A stretch of DNA of 23,520 bases from a virus. Under the pieces are notes generated by a model. That model ran no database searches. It saw only the letters and a list, made by a program, of their open reading frames with translations, and was not told the origin of the DNA. Location: IMG/VR virus record IMGVR_UViG_3300011113_000136, positions 1 through 23,520 of that record; one strand, given 5' to 3'. The position numbers and the translations under genes were made by a program. Positions 15,869-22,483 of this stretch are shown piece after piece; positions within the stretch are counted from its first letter, which is position 1, and each line of letters opens with the position of its first letter.

Positions 15869-16545
15869 CTAAGTTTACGTTTGCACAAAGAGAAGAGGGC
15901 TTCGACAATCACATAGAACATTCTATTCGTGGTTATACAAATCTCTGGAATGATGTACTCAAGTATTCTGAATACTTTGTTGAAGACTACACTAATGTTG
16001 TTGACATTGGTTGCTCTACAGGTAAACTACTTAAGGCAATGATCGCACAGAACACTTTTGCACCACATGCAAACTATGTCGGCATTGAAGTAGAAGAAGA
16101 TTTTTTTAAATCGTATGATGAAGATGAAGAACAATTTTCACATCTACGTTATCATCGTGGAGATGTTCGTGACTTCAGATTTCTAAATTGTAGTTTGGTT
16201 ACTTCAATTTTTACTTTACAGTTCATACAGGAAAAAGAAAGATCATCAATCATCAAACAAATCTATGAAGGATTGAATCCAGGTGGCGCTTTCATCTTTG
16301 CTGAGAAAACAATTGCTGAATGTTCCAAGATACAAGACATAAGAACATTTACCTACTATGATTATAAGCGTGAACACTTTACATCAGATGACATACTCAA
16401 CAAAGAAAAGCAATTGCGCCATATGATGAAGTTAAACACCAGAAAAGAACTCATCAACAAATGTGCCACAGCTGGATTTGCGTTTGATCGTATCGATTCA
16501 TTCTGGCAAAATCATAGTTTTACCGCATTTGTTGCCATAAAGTAA
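15865..16545 (+). CDS. cmoA: CmoA-like carboxy-SAM synthase
   Basis: 226 residues (E. coli CmoA 247). CmoA converts SAM and prephenate to carboxy-S-adenosylmethionine, normally for tRNA cmo5U34. Segments align with my memory of E. coli CmoA through the whole length: SIRGYTN (20-26) with SVPGYSN, VVDIGCSTG (45-53) with VYDLGCSLG, RGDVRD (98-103) with EGDIRD, FTLQF (116-120) identical, IYEGLNPGGAFIFAEK (133-148) with IYQGLNPGGALVLSEK, and the tail FTAFVAIK with FGSLVALK. The Arg199 position that binds the carboxylate is approximately Lys182 here, still basic. A plain SAM methyltransferase is the alternative. ATGA overlap with the DNA methyltransferase gene. Confidence 0.82.
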   Translation: MTKFTFAQREEGFDNHIEHSIRGYTNLWNDVLKYSEYFVEDYTNVVDIGCSTGKLLKAMIAQNTFAPHANYVGIEVEEDFFKSYDEDEEQFSHLRYHRGDVRDFRFLNCSLVTSIFTLQFIQEKERSSIIKQIYEGLNPGGAFIFAEKTIAECSKIQDIRTFTYYDYKREHFTSDDILNKEKQLRHMMKLNTRKELINKCATAGFAFDRIDSFWQNHSFTAFVAIK

Positions 16546-16549
16546 ACAC

Positions 16550-16578
16550 TTGACAAAGTAGCGGTTTCACGATATAAT
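16550..16578 (+). promoter_or_regulatory. Consensus sigma70 promoter P1 before the CobT-like gene
   Basis: TTGACA (16550-16555), 17-base spacer, TATAAT (16573-16578): exact consensus at both boxes. It starts just after the CmoA-like gene and opens a new early transcription unit. An imperfect inverted repeat (TCCC TTAT / ATAA ga GGGA, 16580-16602) lies at the start of the predicted transcript. Confidence 0.88.
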
Positions 16579-16627
16579 ATCCCTTATGATATATAAGAGG
16601 GATACAAAGTTGTCAATTCAGCAACAC

Positions 16628-16656
16628 TTGACAAACCTGAGTATGCCATGTATAAT
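16628..16656 (+). promoter_or_regulatory. Consensus sigma70 promoter P2 before the CobT-like gene
   Basis: TTGACA (16628-16633), 17-base spacer, TATAAT (16651-16656): again both boxes are exact. It is 78 bases downstream of P1, in tandem, and begins with the same 11-mer CACTTGACAAA. Predicted start near 16663, giving a leader of about 23 bases before the ATG at 16686. Confidence 0.88.
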
Positions 16657-16685
16657 GTATGTTCAGTGACAGTTGAGGTTATCGA

Positions 16686-18983
16686 ATGAGCAACATTCAA
16701 AATCAAAAGTCCGGTCTTGCCAAACTCATGGCAACCGAGAATCTAGTTGTACAACATGCCAAAGTTTCAACGGCAATGTTCAATCCCAAAACACGTGTTC
16801 TAACTTGTCCTATTTGGGAACAAATGTCTGGCGATCTTTATGACTTGTTAATGGGTCATGAAGTTGGTCACGCTATCGATACACCTGCTGATGGTTGGCA
16901 TGGTGCTGTACATGATCGTGGTCTAAACTACAAAGGCTTTTTGAATGTAGTTGAGGATGCACGTATTGAGAAACGACAGAAACGCCGTTACCCTGGTCTG
17001 CGCCGTTCGTTTATGAACGGCTTCAATGAACTGATGGACAAAGATTTCTTCGGTTTGAGAGGTCGCAGTATCAATTCGTTACCGTTCATTGATCGTTTGA
17101 ATATCTACACAAAGTCTAGTTACTCTTTGCCTGATGTTCGTTTCAATGCAAAAGAGCAAGAGTTTGTTGACCGTATTCAAGAATGCGAAACCTGGGATGA
17201 TGTTCTCAAACTCACTAATGAGATTTGGGATTACTCAAAAGAAGAACAGTCACAGACTAACACACCTCAAGATGACTTCGGCTTTGGTGATGAAGGTGAT
17301 GATGATTACCAAACTGAGCCAGGCTCGAATGAGGGTGATGCTGAGACTGATGGTCAAGGTGATGAAGAATCTAAGTCTAAAGCCAAAGGTGAAGACGGTG
17401 ATCAAGAAACAGAATCATCATCAAGTGGTGATGAACAGTCTGATGAAGATGGTGATGTTGACGGTGAAGATAAAAGTCAATTAAACCGTAACAAAGAATC
17501 ACAAAGTGTAAATCAAGACCAATCATCTCCTGAACCACGGTGTGAGACTGATGAAAACTTTCGTCAGAATGAAAACAAACTCATTGCCAAAAACGCACGT
17601 GAGTATCGATACCTTGATATTCCTAAGCCCAACTTGGCAAGAATTGTCACACCAGCAAAACGTGTTCAAGAGGTTCTGACTAAAGAATTTTCAGAGCAAC
17701 GACCAGAAACATACGAAACGGTTGCTAACAGCCTATACAATGATTTTCGCCGTAAGAATGAGCGATTCATTTCACTGTTAGCAAAAGAGTTTGAGATGCG
17801 TAAGGCTGCCGATAAGTTTTCGAAAGCCAAAGTATCAGCAACTGGTGACATTGATATTAGCCGCATTTTCAAATATCAAATTGATGATAACATTTTCAAA
17901 AAAGTAATGCGTGTGCCAAAAGGCAAATCGCATGGTCTTGTTTTGTTGCTTGATAAGTCAGGTTCAATGTCCGATAATTTGTCGGCATCATATGAACAGA
18001 TTTTGATTCTGGCTATGTTTTGTCGCAAAGTAAACATACCATTCACTGCTTATGGTTTTGGTAATGCTGATCATGTTCGTTACAGCATTGACTATCCTGG
18101 TGAACAAACTGATTACACAAGCAAAACATCTGAATGTTTTTCAGAAAACAACAATGAAATGTGGTTATCATCTGTGTATCTGCGTGAGATGATCAATTCT
18201 AAAATGAGCAACTCAGAATTTTCTAAAGCAGTCAAGAATATTCTGTGCCTTATGGATGCTTGGCATTCTGGTCGTTATGCTGGTGGTAAAAACTTTTATC
18301 GTCCACCTTCAGATTCATTGTCGAATACACCAATGACTGAGGCTTTGATTGCTTGTCAACCAATCATCAATGAGTTTCGTACTGTCAATAATCTTGACAT
18401 TGTGAATCTGTGTGTGGTACATGATGGTGATGCTGATGATATCAATTCGTTTCATGTGACCAACAATGTTGGTACTGGCTCACGTAACTTTTTCAACTCT
18501 GGTTATCAAAACGTTTTTCTGTGTGATAAGAAAAACAAGATTCAGCAAGAGATGACTGGAGGTGATGATGGTGTGCGTATTGCTATTGCTAAATGGTTGA
18601 CTAAAACAACTGGTGCTAAAATCATCGGTTTCTATTTGGCACCCAATCATCTTTTGAAAGGTGCTGTACGCCGCCGTTTACACAATGCTGAACTTGATGA
18701 ATTGCGTAAAAACGAACGGCAAAATTTCTTACAAATAAGAGATGCTTATGTGAAGTACATCAAAATTGTTCGTAAGGAAAAATTTCTTGAATCAAAGAAT
18801 CCTGGTTATGAATCATTCTTTATTCTACCCGGTGGTTCTGATTTAAGTGTTGATGATGAGGACTTTGAAGCACCAGAAAAAGTTACCACAACAACCTTGA
18901 CCAAGGCGTTCAGTAAGTTTGCCAAGAATCGTCAGGTCAATCGTGTTCTGGTATCACGGTTCATTGGTATGATAGCAGTTTGA
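16686..18983 (+). CDS. cobT: CobT-like protein with vWA domain and HExxH motif
   Basis: 765 residues. N-terminal domain with HEVGHAID (58-65) and VVEDARIE (88-95); the latter matches the VEQARVE segment of CobT. HExxH plus a downstream Glu fits a zinc site, possibly a metalloprotease. An acidic, low-complexity linker follows (~195-290, rich in D, E, G, S, Q). The C-terminal von Willebrand A domain has the MIDAS motif DKSGS (423-427), TPMT (548-551) and HDGDADD near residue 580. CobT with CobS forms an AAA+/vWA machine that in bacteria drives cobalt insertion by CobN; no CobN is here, so a remodelling role on another protein is possible. It is paired with the CobS-like gene downstream. Confidence 0.8.
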   Translation: MSNIQNQKSGLAKLMATENLVVQHAKVSTAMFNPKTRVLTCPIWEQMSGDLYDLLMGHEVGHAIDTPADGWHGAVHDRGLNYKGFLNVVEDARIEKRQKRRYPGLRRSFMNGFNELMDKDFFGLRGRSINSLPFIDRLNIYTKSSYSLPDVRFNAKEQEFVDRIQECETWDDVLKLTNEIWDYSKEEQSQTNTPQDDFGFGDEGDDDYQTEPGSNEGDAETDGQGDEESKSKAKGEDGDQETESSSSGDEQSDEDGDVDGEDKSQLNRNKESQSVNQDQSSPEPRCETDENFRQNENKLIAKNAREYRYLDIPKPNLARIVTPAKRVQEVLTKEFSEQRPETYETVANSLYNDFRRKNERFISLLAKEFEMRKAADKFSKAKVSATGDIDISRIFKYQIDDNIFKKVMRVPKGKSHGLVLLLDKSGSMSDNLSASYEQILILAMFCRKVNIPFTAYGFGNADHVRYSIDYPGEQTDYTSKTSECFSENNNEMWLSSVYLREMINSKMSNSEFSKAVKNILCLMDAWHSGRYAGGKNFYRPPSDSLSNTPMTEALIACQPIINEFRTVNNLDIVNLCVVHDGDADDINSFHVTNNVGTGSRNFFNSGYQNVFLCDKKNKIQQEMTGGDDGVRIAIAKWLTKTTGAKIIGFYLAPNHLLKGAVRRRLHNAELDELRKNERQNFLQIRDAYVKYIKIVRKEKFLESKNPGYESFFILPGGSDLSVDDEDFEAPEKVTTTTLTKAFSKFAKNRQVNRVLVSRFIGMIAV

Positions 18984-18990
18984 TAACAAT

Positions 18991-19012
18991 CCACCACTTG
19001 ACAAAGTGGTGG
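18991..19012 (+). repeat. Perfect inverted repeat with promoter -35 in its loop
   Basis: Arms CCACCACTT (18991-18999) and AAGTGGTGG (19004-19012) are exact reverse complements around a 4-base GACA loop. The TTGACA of the CobS-like promoter spans the arm and loop. No T run follows, so this is not a standard terminator; it could be an operator or weak terminator/3' end of the CobT-like transcript. Confidence 0.7.
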
Positions 19013-19026
19013 GCTTCATTTATAAT
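18998..19026 (+). promoter_or_regulatory. Consensus sigma70 promoter before the CobS-like gene
   Basis: TTGACA (18998-19003), 17-base spacer, TATAAT (19021-19026), both exact. Predicted start near 19033; the ATG at 19059 has an ATGGAG Shine-Dalgarno at 19042-19047. Shares CACTTGACAAA and spacing with both promoters before the CobT-like gene, so the two partners are probably expressed together. Confidence 0.87.
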
Positions 19027-19058
19027 AGTAGTTCCTAGTGTGATGGAGAATTTATATT

Positions 19059-20249
19059 ATGGCAACTCGTTCTGATAAGCGACAAGCATTTCTTGATGCT
19101 CTTACCGCAACAAACAAATCTACACTGACCCGTACAGAGGTACGCAGTGTTGCCAAAAAGTTAGGCATATCAACTCCGCAATGGTTTATTAAAGATGAGT
19201 CTAACAAGGTTAGCAGAGGTCTATACAAAGTCCCATCGGCTGCCTCTGCGCCCGCCTCAGCGGCTTCTATTGAACTCTCAGCGCAGGTTATACCAATGAC
19301 CAAGACTGAAGTTTCATCGGGTAATCGCATTGCTAATGTGACAACTGATCTTGAGATTGAGAATCTGATTCCTTCTCAATATGACAACTATGTTCCTTTT
19401 GGCAACTTTGATGATGTGTTGTCAATTGTGAAATCAAAACAGTTCTTTCCTGTGTTCATTACCGGTCAGTCTGGTAACGGTAAGACCATGAGCATTGAAC
19501 AGGCTTGTGCCAAAGCAAAACGAAAGTTTATTTGCGTATCAATGACACCTGATTCTGATGAGGGTGACTTGCTTGGCAACTATGTTCTAATCAATGGTCA
19601 GATGGAATGGCGTGATGGTCCTGTGACTGTTGCTGCCCGTCAAGGTGCCGTACTCTGTATTGATGAGATTGACTACGGCGCACAAAACTTGTCGTGCTTA
19701 CAACGGGTGCTTGAGGGTAAGCCATTCTTGCTAAAGAAAAAGAATGAGTTGGTAGTACCTGCGCCCGGCTTTACTGTGTTCGCTACTGCTAACACAAAAG
19801 GTAAAGGTTCTGAAGATGGTCGTTATATGTTTACCAATGTGTTGAATGAGGCGTTTCTTGAGCGTTTCCCTAACACAATGGAACAACAATGGCCACCAGC
19901 ACGTATTGAAGAAAAAATTGTCAACAAAGAACTTGATTCTGTCGGTCGTTCTGATGAAGTCTTTGCTAAGAATCTAATTACTTGGGCAAATACAATTCGC
20001 AATACGTTTGCTGATGGTGGTTGTGATGAGGTTGTTTCAACCCGCCGTCTGGTTCACATTGTCAAAACATTCGGTATCTACGGTGATAAGAAAAAAGCGA
20101 TTGAGTATTGCTTGAATCGTTTTGATGCTGATACTAAGATTACCTTTCTTGATCTGTATACTAAGATTGATGCTGGTATTGATCCTAATGCCGCACCAGT
20201 TGTCACCGATGAAGTACCGGTAACTAACTCCGAAGAACAACCGTTCTAA
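19059..20249 (+). CDS. cobS: CobS-like AAA+ ATPase (MoxR-related)
   Basis: 396 residues. AAA+ core: Walker A GQSGNGKT (136-143), Walker B AVLCIDEID (197-205), then QNLSCLQRVLEGKPF and FTVFATANTKGKG (sensor 1 Asn) and an arginine-finger segment EAFLERF. N-terminal ~60 residues (TRTEVRSVAKKLGISTPQWF, then GLYKV) look like a small DNA- or protein-binding domain joined by an Ala/Ser/Pro-rich linker. CobS genes occur widely in T4-like marine phages. Partner of the CobT-like vWA protein; the two would form a ring ATPase with a substrate adaptor. Cobalamin synthesis is not shown by anything else in the window. Confidence 0.85.
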   Translation: MATRSDKRQAFLDALTATNKSTLTRTEVRSVAKKLGISTPQWFIKDESNKVSRGLYKVPSAASAPASAASIELSAQVIPMTKTEVSSGNRIANVTTDLEIENLIPSQYDNYVPFGNFDDVLSIVKSKQFFPVFITGQSGNGKTMSIEQACAKAKRKFICVSMTPDSDEGDLLGNYVLINGQMEWRDGPVTVAARQGAVLCIDEIDYGAQNLSCLQRVLEGKPFLLKKKNELVVPAPGFTVFATANTKGKGSEDGRYMFTNVLNEAFLERFPNTMEQQWPPARIEEKIVNKELDSVGRSDEVFAKNLITWANTIRNTFADGGCDEVVSTRRLVHIVKTFGIYGDKKKAIEYCLNRFDADTKITFLDLYTKIDAGIDPNAAPVVTDEVPVTNSEEQPF

Positions 20250-20269
20250 GGTAATCTTTCACTTTTGCC

Positions 20270-20301
20270 AGAGAGAGTGTTGACACACTCTCTCTTTTTT
20301 T
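20270..20301 (+). terminator. Rho-independent terminator after the CobS-like gene
   Basis: An 11-bp perfect stem (20270-20280 with 20285-20295), 4-base loop TGAC and a run of T residues (20295-20301). The next promoter is built into the same bases: its -35 covers the loop and its spacer contains the T run. Confidence 0.93.
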
Positions 20302-20308
20302 ATATAAT
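20280..20308 (+). promoter_or_regulatory. Consensus sigma70 promoter before the winged-helix gene
   Basis: TTGACA (20280-20285), 17-base spacer, TATAAT (20303-20308), both exact. The predicted start is near 20315, leaving a leader of about 69 bases that contains a small hairpin followed by T residues. Confidence 0.85.
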
Positions 20309-20317
20309 GTTAAGTAT

Positions 20318-20344
20318 GTAGAGAAAAGTCGCCTCTACTTTTTT
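20318..20344 (+). promoter_or_regulatory. Leader hairpin with T run, possible attenuator
   Basis: GTAGAG (20318-20323) pairs with CTCTAC (20333-20338) around a 9-base loop, followed by six T (20339-20344). It begins within a few bases of the predicted transcription start, so it could stop some transcripts early or protect the RNA 5' end. The stem is only 6 bp, so it is weak. Confidence 0.4.
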
Positions 20345-20383
20345 ACATTTTTTGTGCGGCTAATTTTTAATGGAGTAAATTGA

Positions 20384-20647
20384 ATGTCTGCTAAAGAGAA
20401 AATTCTAAAGTATCTTTCTAAAGATGGTCCCTATAACACGTTGACTGTTGCTCAAGCACAATCACGTTTTGGAATTAGCAATGTTGGCGCACGTATTGAA
20501 GAACTTCGTGCTGAGGGTCATTGCATCTATACCAACAAGAAAAAACTCAGCAACGGTAAAACAATTACCTACTATCGTCTAGGTAAGCCAACAAGAGAAA
20601 TGATTGCAATGGCGCATTCAATTCTTGGTGGTCAAGCGTTTGCCTAA
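20384..20647 (+). CDS. Small winged-helix / HTH DNA-binding protein
   Basis: 87 residues. Helix-turn-helix pattern: KEKILKYLSKDGPYNTLTV, then AQAQSRFGISNVGARIEELRAEGHCIYT as helix-turn-recognition helix, followed by a wing NKKKLSNGKTITYYRLG. The length and wing suit a winged-helix regulator common in marine phages. It has its own strong promoter and is closed by a terminator, so it is a single-gene unit. A regulator of early phage or host transcription is likely; target unknown. ATGGAG (20370-20375) precedes the start. Confidence 0.75.
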   Translation: MSAKEKILKYLSKDGPYNTLTVAQAQSRFGISNVGARIEELRAEGHCIYTNKKKLSNGKTITYYRLGKPTREMIAMAHSILGGQAFA

Positions 20648-20665
20648 ATTGGGCTAAAATTGGTG

Positions 20666-20704
20666 GAGTGGGAGCATATATATTATATGTTCTCACTCTT
20701 TTTT
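20666..20704 (+). terminator. Rho-independent terminator after the winged-helix gene
   Basis: A 13-bp stem (20666-20678 with 20686-20698, two G-T pairs), 7-base loop and six T (20699-20704). It ends the unit of the winged-helix gene 12 bases before the next start codon. Confidence 0.9.
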
Positions 20705-20715
20705 ATGGATAGATT

Positions 20716-21531
20716 ATGCAAATACAAGTCGATATTGAACAACTAAGAAAAAACAAACTGTTTGTTGCCACACCCATGTACGGTGGAATGAATCACGGTC
20801 TGTACATGAAATCATGTCTTGATCTTCAAACTGTCATGATTAAGTATGGTATTGAAACAAAGTTTTCTTTTCTTTTCAACGAATCTCTCATCACAAGAGC
20901 AAGAAATTATTTGGTAGATGAGTTTCTACGCACAGATTTTACACACATGATGTTCATTGATTCGGATATTCATTTTGATCCGAATGATATAGTTGCTTTA
21001 CTTGCGCTTGATAAAGATGTTATCGGTGGTCCTTATCCAAAGAAGTCAATCAATTGGAGTAACATTGCTGAGACTGCTCGTCGTCATCCAGATTTAAATC
21101 CAAAAGAACTTGAGAACCTTGTTGGTGAGTATGTGTTCAATGTGGTAAAAGGCACACAACAATTTCAAGTATCTGATCCATTAGAAGTAATGGAAATTGG
21201 CACGGGTCATATGATGATCAAACGTGGTGTGTTTGATAAAATGAAAGAGGCTTACCCTCAAATCAAATACAAACCCGATCACATTGGTCAAGCACACTTT
21301 GATGGTTCACGTTACATTCATGCTTACTTTGACACTGTAATCGATACTGTTGATTCATGTGTTGGTGGTGGCTCAGAGCGTTATCTCTCAGAAGATTATA
21401 TGTTCTGTCAGATGTGGCGTAAGATTGGTGGACAAGTTTGGTTATGTCCATGGATGCGAACACAGCATATTGGTACATACGCATTTACTGGCAACATGCC
21501 CGCTGTTGCTCAGTATACTGGTAGACTGTGA
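20716..21531 (+). CDS. GT-A fold glycosyltransferase
   Basis: 271 residues. N-terminal KLFVATPMYGG (14-24), an NESLITRARN segment, then HMMFIDSDIHF with the nucleotide-sugar/metal DxD-type motif (DSD 82-84), and YLSEDYMFCQMW with an ED pair (226-227) at the usual catalytic-base position, followed by TQHIG (His251, possible metal ligand). This is the layout of family-2-like glycosyltransferases. Cytoplasmic: no membrane segment. The acceptor is unknown: a virion protein, host glycan or modified DNA base are all possible. No promoter is evident between the terminator and the start, so read-through or an unseen promoter supplies it. It overlaps the next gene in GTGA. Confidence 0.78.
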   Translation: MQIQVDIEQLRKNKLFVATPMYGGMNHGLYMKSCLDLQTVMIKYGIETKFSFLFNESLITRARNYLVDEFLRTDFTHMMFIDSDIHFDPNDIVALLALDKDVIGGPYPKKSINWSNIAETARRHPDLNPKELENLVGEYVFNVVKGTQQFQVSDPLEVMEIGTGHMMIKRGVFDKMKEAYPQIKYKPDHIGQAHFDGSRYIHAYFDTVIDTVDSCVGGGSERYLSEDYMFCQMWRKIGGQVWLCPWMRTQHIGTYAFTGNMPAVAQYTGRL

Positions 21532-21797
21532 TCGATTACAAGTACAGTGAAGACCGTATTCTTAAGGACATAAAAGAATATGTTGATAAGACATACGGTC
21601 AACACTACTCACTAAACAAATTCCAAACTTCGGAATTCATCATCGACTGTGGGCATGGTGAAGGATTCTTCATTGGTAACATCATCAAATACGCACAACG
21701 ATACGGCAAAAAGAATGGATACAATCGTGATGACTTGATGAAAGTTGTACACTATGCTATAATGGCTTTACACAACCATGATTTGACGAGGAAATAA
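21528..21797 (+). CDS. DUF3310-family protein (SaV-like)
   Basis: 89 residues with GTG start overlapping the glycosyltransferase stop. The C-terminal half, GFFIGNIIKYAQRYGKKNGYNRDDLMKVVHYAIMAL, matches the DUF3310 pattern (GN-x-x-KY-x-x-R-x-x-x-K...DL-x-K), common in phages and sometimes called nucleotide-kinase-like. No Walker motif is present, so I would not call it a kinase. The promoter of gene 45 lies inside its 3' end. Confidence 0.8.
   Translation: MIDYKYSEDRILKDIKEYVDKTYGQHYSLNKFQTSEFIIDCGHGEGFFIGNIIKYAQRYGKKNGYNRDDLMKVVHYAIMALHNHDLTRK
21736..21764 (+). promoter_or_regulatory. Extended -10 promoter for gene 45
   Basis: TTGATG (21736-21741), 17-base spacer and TATAAT (21759-21764) with TGC just upstream (21756-21758), an extended -10. 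It lies within the end of the DUF3310 gene; predicted start near 21771, leader about 30 bases with GAGGAAA before the ATG. Confidence 0.7.
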
Positions 21798-21800
21798 ATT

Positions 21801-22481
21801 ATGAAACTTTCAAATGAAACTTTGTCTGTCTTGAAAAACTTTGCCAGTATCAATCAAGGCATTGTTTTCAAACCAGGCAAAACAATTCGTACCATTTCTA
21901 CACATAAGAATATTCTTGCTGAGGCTGTTGTCTCTGAAGAGATTCCAAAAGAGTTTGGTGTGTATGATCTAAACAACTTCTTGTCCGTTCTTTCTCTGCA
22001 CAAAGAAGAGCCAGTCATTGACTTTGATGATGCAAATGTACTCATCTCTGGTCTACAAGGTCGCAGCAAAATCAAGTATCGTTTCTGTGCTACCAGCATG
22101 ATTGTTGCTGCACCAGACAAGAATCTGGAACTCAACAATCCAGAAATCAAATTTGATCTGAGTGCTGAAGACTTTGACTGGATTCTTCGTGCTGCCAATG
22201 TATTGTCTTCACCACATATTGCCGTTGAATCTGATGGTAGTAAAGTTTCTGTGACTGCATTTGATTTGCAGAATGATGCTGCACATACTGAATCACTTGA
22301 AGTCTCAAAGAGTAATGGTGACAATTACAAGATGCTATTCAAAACAGAAAACTTGAAGATGCTTGCGGGTGCTTATGCAGTTACAATATCTTCAAAAGGC
22401 ATTGCACACTTCAAACACAAATCAATGAACATTCAGTATTGGATTGCGACTGAGGCCGGTTCAAAATATGAGAAAGGTTAA
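21801..22481 (+). CDS. 45: Sliding clamp gp45
   Basis: 226 residues (T4 gp45 228). Trimeric ring that tethers the replicative polymerase and activates gp55-dependent late transcription. The N terminus KLSNETLSVLKNFASINQGI closely parallels T4 'KLSKDTTALLKNFATINSGI', then VYDLNNFLSVLSL with 'IYDLNGFLGILSL', and the second domain FDLSAEDFDWILRAANVL and MLFKTENLKMLAG. Starts at ATG with a good Shine-Dalgarno (GAGGAA). Directly upstream of a small ORF and clamp loader gene 44, as in T4-type replication clusters. Confidence 0.96.
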   Translation: MKLSNETLSVLKNFASINQGIVFKPGKTIRTISTHKNILAEAVVSEEIPKEFGVYDLNNFLSVLSLHKEEPVIDFDDANVLISGLQGRSKIKYRFCATSMIVAAPDKNLELNNPEIKFDLSAEDFDWILRAANVLSSPHIAVESDGSKVSVTAFDLQNDAAHTESLEVSKSNGDNYKMLFKTENLKMLAGAYAVTISSKGIAHFKHKSMNIQYWIATEAGSKYEKG

Positions 22482-22483
22482 TC

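Noticed and set aside
16580-16602. Imperfect inverted repeat just after P1, considered as a terminator for the CmoA-like gene.
   Set aside because: Stem is broken by a bulge and there is no T run; the CmoA-like transcript has no clear terminator.
16586-16669. A 27-codon ORF beginning at the predicted start of promoter P1.
   Set aside because: It has no ribosome site, runs through promoter P2 and has no recognisable content; most likely chance.
16686-20249. The CobT/CobS pair as evidence for a cobalamin pathway in the phage.
   Set aside because: No CobN or other cobalamin gene is visible; only the family resemblance is supported.
21854-22324. A 156-codon open frame on the minus strand.
   Set aside because: Antisense to the well-supported gene 45, no ribosome site or recognised motif; it is a shadow.
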